Source: Collimonas arenae
GTDB lineage: Bacteria; Pseudomonadota; Gammaproteobacteria; Burkholderiales; Burkholderiaceae_D
NCBI RefSeq assembly: GCF_000786695.1
Contig: NZ_CP009962.1
Span: 1,922,001-1,986,000 of the forward strand
Reading direction: 5' to 3'
Length of the DNA stretch: 64,000 bases
Shown here: piece by piece, positions 55,208 to 64,000 of the stretch
How positions within the stretch are numbered: position 1 is the stretch's first letter
Layout of the letters: each line of letters begins with the position of its first letter
The notes under the pieces: generated by a model
The model's input: the letters and a program-made list of their open reading frames with translations, nothing else
Told to the model about the DNA's origin: nothing
Database searches by the model: none
Made by a program: the position numbers and the translations under genes

Positions 55208-56266
55208 GTGCATGAATCTGTAGATCGCCCGGCGCTGCGCCGGGTATTGCTGCTGTCACTGTTGTTGTCGGTGCCGCTTCTGGCGCTGACGTCCATGCTG
55301 GTCGGCGCTGGCCAGATACGACCGGGGCAGGCCCTGGCTTTTCTGCTGGGCGATGCGGTTGCGCGCGGCGATGGTCAGTTGCAGACGGTGCTGCTGAGCC
55401 TGCGTTTGCCTCGCATGGTCGCGGCCGTACTGGTTGGCGGCGCTCTCGGCGTGGCTGGCATGCTGATGCAAAGCGTGACGCGCAACCCGCTGGCTGAACC
55501 TGGCTTGCTGGGCGTGAATGCCGGCGCAGCATTGGGCGTGGTGATTGGCATTGCCTGGGCCGGTGTTGAGAACGGCCCCGGCTATCTGCTGTGGGCCGGG
55601 CTCGGCGCCTTGCTGGGCAATATGTGTGTGTTGGCAGTGGCGCAGGTTGGCCATCATGCGGCGGCGCCGTTACGGCTGGTGCTGGCCGGGGTTGCGCTGG
55701 GGGCCACCTTTATCGGCATCAGCTCGGCTATCCTGCTGTCGCAGCTGGCAGGTTACGACCAGTACCGTTTCTGGGTGCTCGGGTCGCTGGCCGGTATCAC
55801 ACCTGATATGGTGCGCTGGACGGCGCCGGTGGTGCTGACGGGTTGGTGTTCTGCACTGTTGCTGGCGCGGCCCTTGTCGGCATTACTGTTGGGCGACGAT
55901 ATCGCCCGTTCGTTGGGACACCGGCCTTTGCCGGTACGGCTCGGCGTGGCCTTGAGCGTTACCTTGCTCACCGGAAGCGCGGTGGCGCTGGCTGGTCCGA
56001 TCGGTTTTCTTGGCTTGCTGGCGCCTTATTTGTCGCGTTTCCTGGCGCGTTCCCTGATGCCGCCTTCGTACCAGGCGGGATTGGCGACGCAATTGCTGAT
56101 CGCAGCCTGGCTGGGCGCGGCGTTGCTGCTGGCGGCCGATCTGGCCGCGCGGCTGGCGGTGCAGCCGTTCGAGACGCCCATCAGCGTGATGACTGCGCTG
56201 GCAGGCGCACCTTTGTTGATCTGGCTGGCACGCTCCAGGGCGTGGCAAAACGGAGCAGCCTTATGA
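55208..56266 (+). CDS. FecCD-family ferric-siderophore permease, subunit 1
   Basis: 352 residues, 8-10 TM. GTG at 55208 with CGGAG upstream. Family motifs: LRLPRMVAAVLVGGALGVAGMLMQSVTRNPLAEPGLLGVNAGAALGVV, WVLGSLAGITPDMVRW, LGDDIARSLGHRPLPVR and LAGPIGFLGLLAPYLSRFLARS. Corresponds to FepD; pairs with the next gene. Confidence 0.92.
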   Translation: MHESVDRPALRRVLLLSLLLSVPLLALTSMLVGAGQIRPGQALAFLLGDAVARGDGQLQTVLLSLRLPRMVAAVLVGGALGVAGMLMQSVTRNPLAEPGLLGVNAGAALGVVIGIAWAGVENGPGYLLWAGLGALLGNMCVLAVAQVGHHAAAPLRLVLAGVALGATFIGISSAILLSQLAGYDQYRFWVLGSLAGITPDMVRWTAPVVLTGWCSALLLARPLSALLLGDDIARSLGHRPLPVRLGVALSVTLLTGSAVALAGPIGFLGLLAPYLSRFLARSLMPPSYQAGLATQLLIAAWLGAALLLAADLAARLAVQPFETPISVMTALAGAPLLIWLARSRAWQNGAAL

Positions 56267-57342
56267 GTACCTCCTTTCCTTCCACAAAGAGCCCGCAGCC
56301 AGCGGTGCTGGAAAGCGGTGTGCAGCTATGGCGCCGTGGTCGTTTCTCCCTGATGTATGCGCGCCGTTCCTTGTGGGTCGGTTGCTGCCTGTGCGGGTTG
56401 CTGATAGTCGCTGTCGGCGCGGCGCTGATGGCTGGTTCGAGCTGGCTTTCGCCACAGCAGGTCCTGACGACGCTGCGCGGCCAGGGCGCGCCGGGCTTGC
56501 AATTGCTGGTGCTGGAATTCCGCTTGCCGCGGATACTGGTCGGCCTGCTGGCGGGCGTTGCCTTGGGGCTCGCAGGTTGTCTGATTCAAGCCTTGACGCG
56601 CAACCGCCTGGCGACGCCAGATCTGTTGGGCGTAGCCGACGGCGCCACGTTGGGCGTATTCGTGGCGCTGATCAGCAGCGCGGCCGGTATGTTCGGCCCC
56701 TGGTGGGTCGGACCTTTGGGCGCGCTGGGTGCGGTAGTCCTGCTGCTGATTGCTTCCGGCAACCTCGGGCGGCGCGGGCAGCGCTTGCTGATCGTCGGGC
56801 TGGCCTTGTCCAGTCTGTTGCGCGCGGTAACCGAGCTGGCCCTGTCGCGCCAGGAACTGATGCACGCCAGTTCGCTGTACGCCTGGAGCATCGGCAGCCT
56901 GAATGGCCGCTCTTATGCTGCCGCAGCGCCGTTGGCGGTCGGATTGCTGATTTTGTTGCCGTTGACGCTGTTATGCACACGGCGTCTGGCGCTGCTGCGC
57001 TTCGATCTGGAGATTGCCAGAGGCCTCGGCCTGCCTGTACGGGCCACGCAATGGCAGGCGCTGCTGAGCGCGGTGCTGCTGGCCGGGCTGGCGGTCGGCG
57101 TCTGCGGACCAATAGCGTTTGTCGCTCTGGCGGCGCCGTTTGTCGCTGAGCGGCTGGTTGGCGGCGGCCGCATCGCCTTGTTCAGCGCTGCGCTGGTGGG
57201 CGCGGTGCTGGTCGTCGGCGCCGACACGCTGGGACGGGTGCTGCTGGCTAAGGCTGAACTGCCGGTCGGCGTGATTTGCAATCTGCTGGGCGGGCCTTTC
57301 CTGCTGTGGCTGTTGCTGAGTGAACGTAAGAAGGAAATGTAA
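56263..57342 (+). CDS. FecCD-family ferric-siderophore permease, subunit 2
   Basis: 359 residues from the ATG at 56263, overlapping the previous stop (a longer frame from 55843 lies inside that gene). Motifs LEFRLPRILVGLLAGVALGLAGCLIQALTRNRLATPDLLGVADGATLGV, YAWSIGSLNGRSYAAAAPLAVG and VCGPIAFVALAAPFVAERLVG, like FepG. N-terminal 35 residues are cytoplasmic and polar. Coupled to the ATPase gene by one shared base. Confidence 0.92.
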   Translation: MSTSFPSTKSPQPAVLESGVQLWRRGRFSLMYARRSLWVGCCLCGLLIVAVGAALMAGSSWLSPQQVLTTLRGQGAPGLQLLVLEFRLPRILVGLLAGVALGLAGCLIQALTRNRLATPDLLGVADGATLGVFVALISSAAGMFGPWWVGPLGALGAVVLLLIASGNLGRRGQRLLIVGLALSSLLRAVTELALSRQELMHASSLYAWSIGSLNGRSYAAAAPLAVGLLILLPLTLLCTRRLALLRFDLEIARGLGLPVRATQWQALLSAVLLAGLAVGVCGPIAFVALAAPFVAERLVGGGRIALFSAALVGAVLVVGADTLGRVLLAKAELPVGVICNLLGGPFLLWLLLSERKKEM

Positions 57343-58178
57343 TGCGCAATGAACAGACACTGATGGTGCAAGACCTGTACGCCTGCCATCAAAAAATGCC
57401 GGTACTGCATGGCATCAACTTGCGCATCGATCCGGGAAAAGTCACGGTGATCGTAGGCCCCAACGGCTGCGGCAAGTCGACCCTGCTGCGCTGCATGGCG
57501 CGTCTGCACAAGCCGAGCCAGGGCGTGGTTCGAATCGGCGACGACGATCTGTGGCAGTTGCGTCCACAGCTGGCTGCGCGCCGTCTGGCCTTGTTGCCGC
57601 AGGCGCCGCAAGCGCCCGAAGGGATCAGCGTCGGCGGCCTGGTGCGCTATGGGCGTCATCCTCACCAAGGCTTGTTGCAGCAATGGTCGGCCGACGATGA
57701 ACGAGCGGTGCGCCACGCCATGCAGGCGACCGACGTGATGTCGCTGGCGGAACGTCCGTTGGAGCAATTGTCCGGCGGCCAGCGCCAGCGCTGCTGGTTG
57801 GCGATGGTGCTGGCGCAAGAAACGCCGCTGCTGTTGCTGGACGAACCGACCAGCATGTTGGACCTGGGGCACCAGGTCGATGTCCTTAACCGCATTCGCT
57901 TGCTGGCTGCGGCAGGACGTGGCGTGGTCATGGTTCTGCACGACCTGATGGCGGCGGCGCGCTATGCCGACACCCTGGTAGCGATGCGCAATGGCCGTGT
58001 CCTGGCGAGCGGCGCAGCGCGGGATATCGTCACGCCGGAGCTGGTGCGGCAACTGTATGAAGTCGAAGCCGACGTGCTGGCGGCGCCGGGCGATGGGGCG
58101 CCGGTGGTGGTGCCAGTGGCGGCGCATGGTGCTGTCATTGCGGCTCGCGCAAATGCCGACAGCGCGCTTGTTGCGTAA
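57342..58178 (+). CDS. Ferric-siderophore ABC transporter ATP-binding subunit (FepC type)
   Basis: 278 residues. Walker A VGPNGCGKSTLLR; Q-loop LLPQAPQAPEG; signature EQLSGGQRQRCWLAMVLAQ; Walker B LLLLDEPTSMLDLGHQ; switch His in VMVLHDLMAAARYADT. The last about 25 residues are an Ala-rich tail. Powers the two FecCD permeases for cytoplasmic uptake. Confidence 0.94.
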   Translation: MRNEQTLMVQDLYACHQKMPVLHGINLRIDPGKVTVIVGPNGCGKSTLLRCMARLHKPSQGVVRIGDDDLWQLRPQLAARRLALLPQAPQAPEGISVGGLVRYGRHPHQGLLQQWSADDERAVRHAMQATDVMSLAERPLEQLSGGQRQRCWLAMVLAQETPLLLLDEPTSMLDLGHQVDVLNRIRLLAAAGRGVVMVLHDLMAAARYADTLVAMRNGRVLASGAARDIVTPELVRQLYEVEADVLAAPGDGAPVVVPVAAHGAVIAARANADSALVA

Positions 58179-58206
58179 ACCTGATTAATCATTCAAGGAA
58201 AATAAT

Positions 58207-58983
58207 ATGGAATTTCAAGGCAAAGTAGTGTTGATTACCGGTGCAGCGCAGGGCATAGGCGCAGCTGTCGCGCAAGCCATGGCGCAGCAGGGCGCCAAGC
58301 TGGCGTTGTTTGATGTGCAGCAGCAAGCATTGGCGCAACAGGTAGACGCGTTAGCCAGCAACGGTGCGCAAGTGCTGGGCATCGGCGTCAACGTCACCGA
58401 CAGCACAGCAGTGAATGCCGCAGTAGAACGGGTAGAACAAGAGCTAGGCCATATAGACGTTCTGGTCAACGCTGCCGGCATCTTGCGCCTCGGGTCTGCG
58501 CTCGATTGCAGCGATGCCGACTGGGAGCAGACTTTCAATGTCAACGTCGGCGGCGTTTTCCGTATGTGCCGTGCTGTCGCCAACCGTATGGCGCCGCGTG
58601 GACGTGGCGTGATCGTGACTGTGGCGTCGAATGCCTCGGCAGTCCCGCGCCAGCACATGGCTGCCTACGCTGCATCGAAGGCGGCTTCCGCGCATTTTAC
58701 CCGTTGCCTCGGACTGGAGCTGGCGGTGCATGGCATCCGCTGCAACGTGGTGTCGCCGGGATCTACCGATACCGCCATGCAGCGCCAGTTGTGGACCAGC
58801 GAAGAACACAAGCAGGCAGTCATCAACGGTGCGCTGGAACAGTTCCGGTTGGGGATTCCATTGCGCCGTATCGCCGATGCCGCCGATATTGCCGATGCCG
58901 TGATCTTCCTGGCCTCGGAGCGCGCCCGTCATATCACCATGCATGAACTGTGCGTGGATGGCGGCGCTACTCTTGGCGCCTGA
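58207..58983 (+). CDS. entA: 2,3-Dihydro-2,3-dihydroxybenzoate dehydrogenase
   Basis: 258 residues, classical SDR: TGAAQGIGAAVAQAMAQQGAKLALFD (an NAD site with Asp at the end of beta2), NAAGILRLGSALD, and the YAASK catalytic pair. The end ARHITMHELCVDGGATLGA is characteristic of EntA/DhbA. It oxidises 2,3-dihydro-DHB to DHB with NAD+, closing the entC-entB-entA pathway. It is last in the operon, after the transport genes, unlike the usual entCEBA order. Confidence 0.92.
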   Translation: MEFQGKVVLITGAAQGIGAAVAQAMAQQGAKLALFDVQQQALAQQVDALASNGAQVLGIGVNVTDSTAVNAAVERVEQELGHIDVLVNAAGILRLGSALDCSDADWEQTFNVNVGGVFRMCRAVANRMAPRGRGVIVTVASNASAVPRQHMAAYAASKAASAHFTRCLGLELAVHGIRCNVVSPGSTDTAMQRQLWTSEEHKQAVINGALEQFRLGIPLRRIADAADIADAVIFLASERARHITMHELCVDGGATLGA

Positions 58984-58991
58984 GTGGCGGA

Positions 58992-60029
58992 TCAGGACAA
59001 GCGTGCGCGCGCCAGTTTCGGCGTAATGCTGTATTTGCGCTTGAAGGCGGTAGCGAAATTGGCCGGGTTGCTGTAACCGGCAATCGCTGCAGCTTCGCTG
59101 ACGCTGGCGCCATCCTGTTCCAGCGCCTGTTGCGCCTGCTGCAGACGGCGGTCGCGCAGGTATTCGAAGACAGTGCTGCCGCATATGGCGCGAAATTGAC
59201 GCTGCATGGTGTTGGCGTTGATGCCGGCCTGGCCTGCGATCTGCTCCAGTGACATCTGATCGGCCTCGCCGCTGTCAAGCAGGGCGCGCAGGCGATCGAT
59301 GCGCTGATATTCCTTTAGCCGCAGGCCCTTGTGCTGCTGTGGTTTGAGCGCCAGCGACGAGGCGTTCAAGGCTTCGATCAAGAACTCCAGCACCCGGCTT
59401 TCCAAATACAGGTGATGCAGGCTGCCGACATGGCGGGGCGGCCGGAACATCTGTTCGGCTAGCGCAATCGCTCTGGCCGAAGGCCGCCAGGTCAGGGATG
59501 CCAAATGTCGGCGGTTGAAGGCCATCACGGAGGCGTGGCTGGCGAATTCCGCCAGGCCGTCTTCCAGCCATTCCGGCGTCATGCCGATGCTGACGGTGCG
59601 CTCGCTGCCGCCACGCTGTGAACGGCGGCTGAAGGAATCGGTTTCCGCAAAAGAGGTCAGCACGCCTTCGCGCAGCAGATTGCCGCCGGCATCGCACCGC
59701 GGACCCAGCAGGAAGCGTTGCTTGCCATAGGAAATATCGGCGCGGCCGTCCATCACCAGCGCCAGAGTCATGCCCGGGCTGAGGGTGGCCTGGATCGTCA
59801 TCGCATGCAGGTCTTCGACATCGGCGCGATGCAGCACCAGGCCGGCGCGCAGGCGGGTCACTTCGAAGCTGCCCTTGAGTACGGCAGAGCCGGGCTCCAG
59901 CACTGGATTGAGGATTTGATGATTAACCGCCGACTGGCGGTTGCGGGCGCTGAGTTGCTCACGGGTCAGCAACTGCTGGTGCGTATCCGAAGGCGCGGTC
60001 ACTGTGGCTTGTCCATAGGTTGTTTGCAA
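58992..60029 (-). CDS. AraC-family regulator, PchR-like siderophore-responsive
   Basis: 345 residues. The first 230 form the PchR/YbtA-type sensory region (GSFEVTRLRAGLVLHRADVEDLHAMTIQATLSPGMTLALVMDGRADISYG). C-terminal AraC HTH pair: QMSLEQIAGQAGINANTMQRQFRAICGSTVFEYLRDRRLQQAQ and SVSEAAAIAGYSNPANFATAFKRKYSITPKLAR. Such regulators activate uptake genes when ferric siderophore is present. Divergent from the TonB receptor gene and convergent with entA. Confidence 0.88.
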   Translation of the reverse strand: MQTTYGQATVTAPSDTHQQLLTREQLSARNRQSAVNHQILNPVLEPGSAVLKGSFEVTRLRAGLVLHRADVEDLHAMTIQATLSPGMTLALVMDGRADISYGKQRFLLGPRCDAGGNLLREGVLTSFAETDSFSRRSQRGGSERTVSIGMTPEWLEDGLAEFASHASVMAFNRRHLASLTWRPSARAIALAEQMFRPPRHVGSLHHLYLESRVLEFLIEALNASSLALKPQQHKGLRLKEYQRIDRLRALLDSGEADQMSLEQIAGQAGINANTMQRQFRAICGSTVFEYLRDRRLQQAQQALEQDGASVSEAAAIAGYSNPANFATAFKRKYSITPKLARARLS

Positions 60030-60126
60030 AATTCCGTAACAAATGCCGTTTGCACAAAGGTCTTTGTGCTTACGGCAAAGGTAATGCGTTTTTCTTCATG
60101 TCAGAATACTAAAAACTAAATGCTAA

Positions 60127-60147
60127 TGCAAATCATTATCAATAAAA
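60127..60147. promoter_or_regulatory. Fur box before the TonB receptor gene
   Basis: Begins TGCAAATCATTATCA, identical over 15 bases to the box at 45346; the second half is degenerate (ATAAAA). It lies 35 bp before the receptor start, in the intergenic region shared with the AraC gene. Confidence 0.78.
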
Positions 60148-60181
60148 ATTGCTAATGAAAACTACGAGGGGGTTGTACGAC

Positions 60182-62254
60182 ATGAATGTGAAGTTAAAAA
60201 GAAGCACCATGCAATGTGCATTGGCGCTCCCGGCGCTGTGCGGTGGGGTTGTGCTGAGCGCCGGTACGGCCTGCGCCGAAACCACCTTGAAAGAGGTCGT
60301 GGTCACCGCCAGCGGTTATGAGCAGCAGATCAAGGAGGCGCCAGCCTCGATTAGCGTGATTACGCGCGAGCAGCTGGAGAAGCAACCGTTCGCCAACCTG
60401 CAGGATGCCGTCAGCCATCTGGAAGGCGTGAGCATTGTCGGTGGCGACAATAATTCCAAAGATATTTCGATTCGCGGCATGCCCGGCGAATACACCCTGA
60501 TTCTGGTCGACGGCAAACGCCAGGGTACGCGGGAAACCAGCTCCCGCGGCACGGGCGGCATCCAGTCCAGCCTGATTCCCCCTTTGGCGGCAATCGAACG
60601 TATCGAAGTGGTGCGCGGCCCTATGTCGTCTCTGTATGGCTCGGATGCGATCGGCGGCGTGATCAACATCATCACGCGCAAAGTACCGAAGACATGGGGC
60701 GGGGCGCTGAATGCCAGCACCATCCTGCAAGGACGCTCCAACCTTGGCAATGAATACCAGGGCGATTTCTATCTGGCGGGACCGATCAAGGACGACGTCG
60801 TCGGCCTGCAGTTGTATGGCAACCTGAACACGCGCGAAGAAGACAGGGTGGTCGACGGCACCGCCCAGACCGATACCCGCGCGCTGACCGCCAAGCTAGG
60901 CATCAAGCCGGCCAGCAACCAGGACATCACGCTGGAAGCTGGTCATAAAGCATTGAAACGTACTTATACGCCGGGCAAATCGCTGGCGACCGACGACAGC
61001 CAGACCATCTCGGAAGATACGCGCACCCATTGGGCGGCGACGCACGATGGCCGCTGGGCTTTCGGCAACACCGGCGTCAGCCTGTATCAGGAAATCGGCA
61101 AGACCAGCAGCAAGACCGCGGGTCCGGCCGGTCCGGAGGCAGCGCTGGCCAGCCCGAAGATCACCAACACCATTCTCGATGCGCAAGCCACGCTGCCGTT
61201 TACCACTAATATCCTGAAAGTTGGCGGCCAGTACACGCATAACCAGCTGGACGGAACTGCTGCTGAAAGTCCGACCCGGATTGGCAAGACAACGCTGAAC
61301 TATGTCAATCCTGGTTCGATCACGCGCAAGTCGTGGGCGTTGTTCGCCGAGGATGAGTATTTCCTCACCAGCAAGCTGTCGCTGACCGGCGGCTTGCGTC
61401 TGGACCACGACGACAAGTATGGCCAGCATTTCAACCCGCGTGCTTATGCTGTGTATCAGTTGTCGCCGACGCTGACCTTGCGCGGCGGCGTCGCCAAGGC
61501 TTTTCGTGCGCCCAATCTGCGTCAGAGTTCTGCTGGCTACGTGATGTCGAGCGGCGGTCCGACTTCGATGCCTGGCGTCTTGTATGGCAATCCGGACCTG
61601 AAGGCCGAAACCAGCGTCAACCAGGAAATCGGCTTGCGTTACGATGGCCCGGACGGCCTGAGCGGCAGCGTGACGGTGTTCAACAATGACTTCAAGGACA
61701 AGATCGTCAGCGACTATGCTGGCCGCAATGACCCTCTGACCGGATTGCCTTTGTACACCTACAACAATATCGCCAAGGTGAATATTCGCGGCGTCGAGTT
61801 CGGTGCGACAGTGCCTTTGTCGAATGCCTGGAAGCTGTCGGGCAATTACACCTACACCGATTCCAAGCGCGAAAGCGACGGCGAAACGGCGTTTAACGGC
61901 AGTTCCCTGAAGGGACAGCCGCTAGACAAGACGCCCAAGCATGCCGCCAACCTCAAGCTTGACTGGCAGCCTAGCGACGCAGTTTCATCCTTTGCCCGCG
62001 TCAACTATGTCAGCGAACAGTTCTGGGCGGCTTACCGCAATGGCGGCGCCGGCGTGCGCACGCGTCCGGCCACTACCACCTTCGATCTGGGCACTTCCTA
62101 TGTCGTCAACAAGATGCTGACGCTGAATGCCTCGCTGTTGAACGTGACCGACAAGGTGGTCGATGTCGACCGCAGGCCGCGCGCCACCATCAAGGGTAAC
62201 TGGCTGGTGGACGAAGGCCGGCGCCTGTGGCTGGGCATGAACGCGCGTTTCTGA
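60182..62254 (+). CDS. TonB-dependent ferric-siderophore receptor (FepA/CirA type)
   Basis: 690 residues from MNVKLKRS at 60182 (GAGGGGG upstream; the frame opens at 60149). Signal peptide ending ACAE at about residue 38, a TonB-box-like TLKEVVVTA, plug domain (PFANLQDAVSHLEGVSIVGG; IRGMPGEYTLILVDGKRQG; IERIEVVRGPMSSLYGSDAIGGVINIITR), then a 22-strand barrel ending YSSY-type GMNARF. The 'VDGKR.GTRE' and 'RP.S.LYGSDA' forms are typical of catecholate receptors. It should import the locus's own ferric siderophore. Confidence 0.92.
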   Translation: MNVKLKRSTMQCALALPALCGGVVLSAGTACAETTLKEVVVTASGYEQQIKEAPASISVITREQLEKQPFANLQDAVSHLEGVSIVGGDNNSKDISIRGMPGEYTLILVDGKRQGTRETSSRGTGGIQSSLIPPLAAIERIEVVRGPMSSLYGSDAIGGVINIITRKVPKTWGGALNASTILQGRSNLGNEYQGDFYLAGPIKDDVVGLQLYGNLNTREEDRVVDGTAQTDTRALTAKLGIKPASNQDITLEAGHKALKRTYTPGKSLATDDSQTISEDTRTHWAATHDGRWAFGNTGVSLYQEIGKTSSKTAGPAGPEAALASPKITNTILDAQATLPFTTNILKVGGQYTHNQLDGTAAESPTRIGKTTLNYVNPGSITRKSWALFAEDEYFLTSKLSLTGGLRLDHDDKYGQHFNPRAYAVYQLSPTLTLRGGVAKAFRAPNLRQSSAGYVMSSGGPTSMPGVLYGNPDLKAETSVNQEIGLRYDGPDGLSGSVTVFNNDFKDKIVSDYAGRNDPLTGLPLYTYNNIAKVNIRGVEFGATVPLSNAWKLSGNYTYTDSKRESDGETAFNGSSLKGQPLDKTPKHAANLKLDWQPSDAVSSFARVNYVSEQFWAAYRNGGAGVRTRPATTTFDLGTSYVVNKMLTLNASLLNVTDKVVDVDRRPRATIKGNWLVDEGRRLWLGMNARF

Positions 62255-62313
62255 TGGCCGCCAGACAGGCATCGGCGCGATGATAGCTGTTGCCGTGATC
62301 TGCGCTGTAAGGG

Positions 62314-62351
62314 CATCCCCATGGGCTGGACGACATGGGGATGTTTTTTTT
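62314..62351 (+). terminator. Intrinsic terminator after the TonB receptor
   Basis: Perfect 10-bp stem CATCCCCATG / CATGGGGATG with a 10-nt loop, followed directly by eight T. Confidence 0.92.
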
Positions 62352-62451
62352 GAGCCTCCTGAGCCGAGCAGCGGCTCTAATATTCCCTTTGTCGCATCGC
62401 AACTTTCGGTTTTAAATAAGACCCCATCAAAACAGGTTTGTTGTCTTATTT

Positions 62452-63288
62452 ATGACTGATCCGATTCACCCGATTTTGCACTTTGTTCACGGCAACAGTT
62501 TCCCCGCAGGTACTTATCGCCAGTTCCTGGACTTTCTGCGGCGCGACTACGACGTTCGTTCGCTCGATATTCATGCCCACAATCCCAAATATCCAGTCAC
62601 CGACGGTTGGCCGGCGCTGGTGCAGGAACTGATCGACGAGCTGGCGGCGCGTTATTCGCAACCGGTGATCCTGGTCGGTCATTCGATGGGCGGTGGCTTG
62701 GCCTTGCTGGCGGCGCAACGGCGGCCAGATCTCGTGAGTTGCGTGGTGATGCTGGACACGCCGGTAGTGGTCGGCTGGCGAGCCACCTTGCTGCGTGGCG
62801 CCAAAGCACTGGGGTTGGATAATCAGGTGTCGCAGGCAAAATTTTCAGTCAAACGACGCAACCTCTGGCCTAGTGCCGAAGCGGCTTATCAGCACTTCGC
62901 AGGCAAGCAGGTGTTTGCCAACTGGGCGCCGGAAGTCTTGCGCGACTACATCACTTACGGGCTGGAAGAAGAGCAGGGCAATATGGTGCTGCGCTTCCGG
63001 CGCGATATCGAAACCGCGGTCTACCGCACCCTGCCACACAACATGGGCAGCGTGCTCAAAAGCGGCTTTCCGGTGCCGATCGGCTTTGTCGGCGGCGTCG
63101 ATTCGGTCGAATGCCGCCAGGCCGGGCTGGATGCGACCAAGCGCCTGGTCGGAAAGTATTTCAAGCAAATCCCGGGCGGCCACCTGTTTCCGATGGAGTC
63201 GCCGGAACTTGCTGCGGCCACCACGCGTCAGATGATTGAATCCCTGTTAACCTCCGGTACTGTACGAAACCGGCGTCACCAGAAGTAG
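62452..63288 (+). CDS. Alpha/beta hydrolase fold protein
   Basis: 278 residues: HFVHGNSFPAGTYRQFLDFL oxyanion loop, nucleophile elbow LVGHSMGGGLALL, acid in GFVGGVDSVECRQAGL and His in PGGHLFPMESPE. It resembles the lipase/esterase branch with FAxxHPPVD-type proteins found near cell-wall genes. Substrate unknown. It is next to the penicillin-binding protein gene. Confidence 0.85.
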   Translation: MTDPIHPILHFVHGNSFPAGTYRQFLDFLRRDYDVRSLDIHAHNPKYPVTDGWPALVQELIDELAARYSQPVILVGHSMGGGLALLAAQRRPDLVSCVVMLDTPVVVGWRATLLRGAKALGLDNQVSQAKFSVKRRNLWPSAEAAYQHFAGKQVFANWAPEVLRDYITYGLEEEQGNMVLRFRRDIETAVYRTLPHNMGSVLKSGFPVPIGFVGGVDSVECRQAGLDATKRLVGKYFKQIPGGHLFPMESPELAAATTRQMIESLLTSGTVRNRRHQK

Positions 63289-63406
63289 CCTGCAAGAGCG
63301 CAATCAGTGGTCTGTTAGCTGCAATTTGTTAGCCGACTTTCTGCAGATTCGAGGTTTCAGGCTCAGCTTGTTGTAGGATACAGGGCTATTTCCATCGAAT
63401 ATTGCT

Positions 63407-64000
63407 ATGTCATCAACAAACAGAACCAAGCAAGAACCAAACAACTCCCGCTCCGGCAATACCAGGCAAAACGGCAAGGGCAGCGTAGCGAATGCGCTGC
63501 TGCTTACTTTGGGCGGCCTGTTCCTGGCGGGCGTGGTCATCGGCGGGCTGTTGCTGACGTACGCGCTGGTGGTCATGACGCCGCAACTGCCGGACCTGGG
63601 CGCCATCACAGACTATCAGCCCAAGGTGCCGTTACGCATCTACACCTCCGACCATGTCCTGATCGGCGAATTCGGCGAAGAGCGACGCAGCCTGGTCAAA
63701 CTGGACGACATTCCTGCCGACATGAAGAATGCCGTGCTGGCGATCGAAGATGCGCGTTTCTACCAGCATGGCGGTATCGATGTCATCGGTATCTTGCGCG
63801 CCGGCCTGACCGACATCATGCATGGCGGCGCTTCGCAAGGCGCCAGCACCATCACCATGCAGGTGGCGCGCAATGTGTTCCTGTCCAGCGAAAAAACCTA
63901 TTCCCGCAAGATCTATGAAATCCTGCTGGCCTACAAAATCGAGACAGCGCTGACCAAGGACCAGATCCTTGAGGTCTATATGAACCAGATTTATCTGGGG
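63407..64000 (+). CDS. mrcA: Class A penicillin-binding protein 1A (3' partial)
   Basis: 198 codons are in the window, ATG at 63407 onwards with no stop before the end. A Asn/Arg/Gln-rich cytoplasmic head leads to one TM helix (about 31-56), then the start of the GT51 transglycosylase domain: AIEDARFYQHGGIDVIGILRAGL with the catalytic Glu, GASTITMQVARNVFL and TYSRKIYEILLAYKIETALTKDQILEVYMNQIYLG. Polymerises and (beyond the window) cross-links peptidoglycan. The minus-strand frames over it are shadows. Confidence 0.93.
   Translation, partial: MSSTNRTKQEPNNSRSGNTRQNGKGSVANALLLTLGGLFLAGVVIGGLLLTYALVVMTPQLPDLGAITDYQPKVPLRIYTSDHVLIGEFGEERRSLVKLDDIPADMKNAVLAIEDARFYQHGGIDVIGILRAGLTDIMHGGASQGASTITMQVARNVFLSSEKTYSRKIYEILLAYKIETALTKDQILEVYMNQIYLG

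Noticed and set aside
56913..58127. 404-codon minus-strand frame across the ABC transporter genes
   Set aside because: Antisense to Walker and LSGGQ motifs; no protein-like features.

Overview
The window is about 60% GC and densely packed. Gene content (Omp32-like trimeric porins, protocatechuate pca genes, AraC/IclR/LysR regulators, a ComEC locus, a penicillin-binding protein) and codon style fit a betaproteobacterium of the Burkholderiales, most like Oxalobacteraceae such as Collimonas. The assignment is by gene style only; no marker gene such as 16S rRNA is present.

Layout. (1) 1-5.6 kb: a shikimate/quinate-type catabolic set (AroE-like dehydrogenase, 3-dehydroshikimate dehydratase, porin, MHS-family transporter, AraC regulator) whose expected product is protocatechuate. 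(2) 5.6-17.9 kb: mixed genes (two LysR regulators, an MFS and a DMT exporter, an amidase, a secreted S53 sedolisin protease behind a 1.2 kb AT-rich, palindrome-rich non-coding region, small unknown proteins, a GST, a tautomerase, an FMN reductase). (3) 18-28.4 kb: the protocatechuate 3,4-cleavage branch: pcaH-pcaG-pcaB and a fused PcaC-PcaD gene divergent from an IclR regulator, then an asparaginase, an AraC regulator divergent from pobA, and a PcaK-type transporter. PcaR-like operator sequences link the pca and pcaK promoters. A 180-bp MITE lies just after pcaK. (4) 28.7-37.6 kb: a second porin, a pterin pair (PCD and a FolM-like reductase), a DUF1223 protein, and a minus-strand cluster of flavin reductase-MarR fusion, LysR, MFS, DUF2848 and amidase with a built-in intrinsic terminator. 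(5) 37.7-42.8 kb: TatD, ComEC, an exonuclease and a YdjM-like membrane protein. (6) 42.9-62.3 kb: a complete catecholate siderophore locus. (7) The end carries a hydrolase and the start of a class A penicillin-binding protein.

The siderophore locus is the most interesting part. Two operons diverge from one Fur box: a DAHP synthase plus MFS exporter to the left, and to the right isochorismate synthase, DHB-AMP ligase, isochorismatase-ArCP, a one-module C-A-T-TE NRPS, a siderophore-interacting reductase, a full FecB/FecCD/ATPase importer and DHB dehydrogenase. A PchR-like AraC regulator and a TonB receptor behind a second Fur box follow. The NRPS has the EntF layout, but the pocket residues I read (D-A-E-D-I-G-T-V-I-K) carry two acidic residues and do not look like the serine code of EntF. 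They suggest a basic amino acid such as lysine or ornithine. With no side-chain hydroxyl a trilactone cannot form, so I infer a bis-catecholate amino acid (azotochelin-like) or a related linear compound. The absence of a Fes-type esterase and the presence of a reductase agree with this. This is a prediction from sequence, not a shown product.
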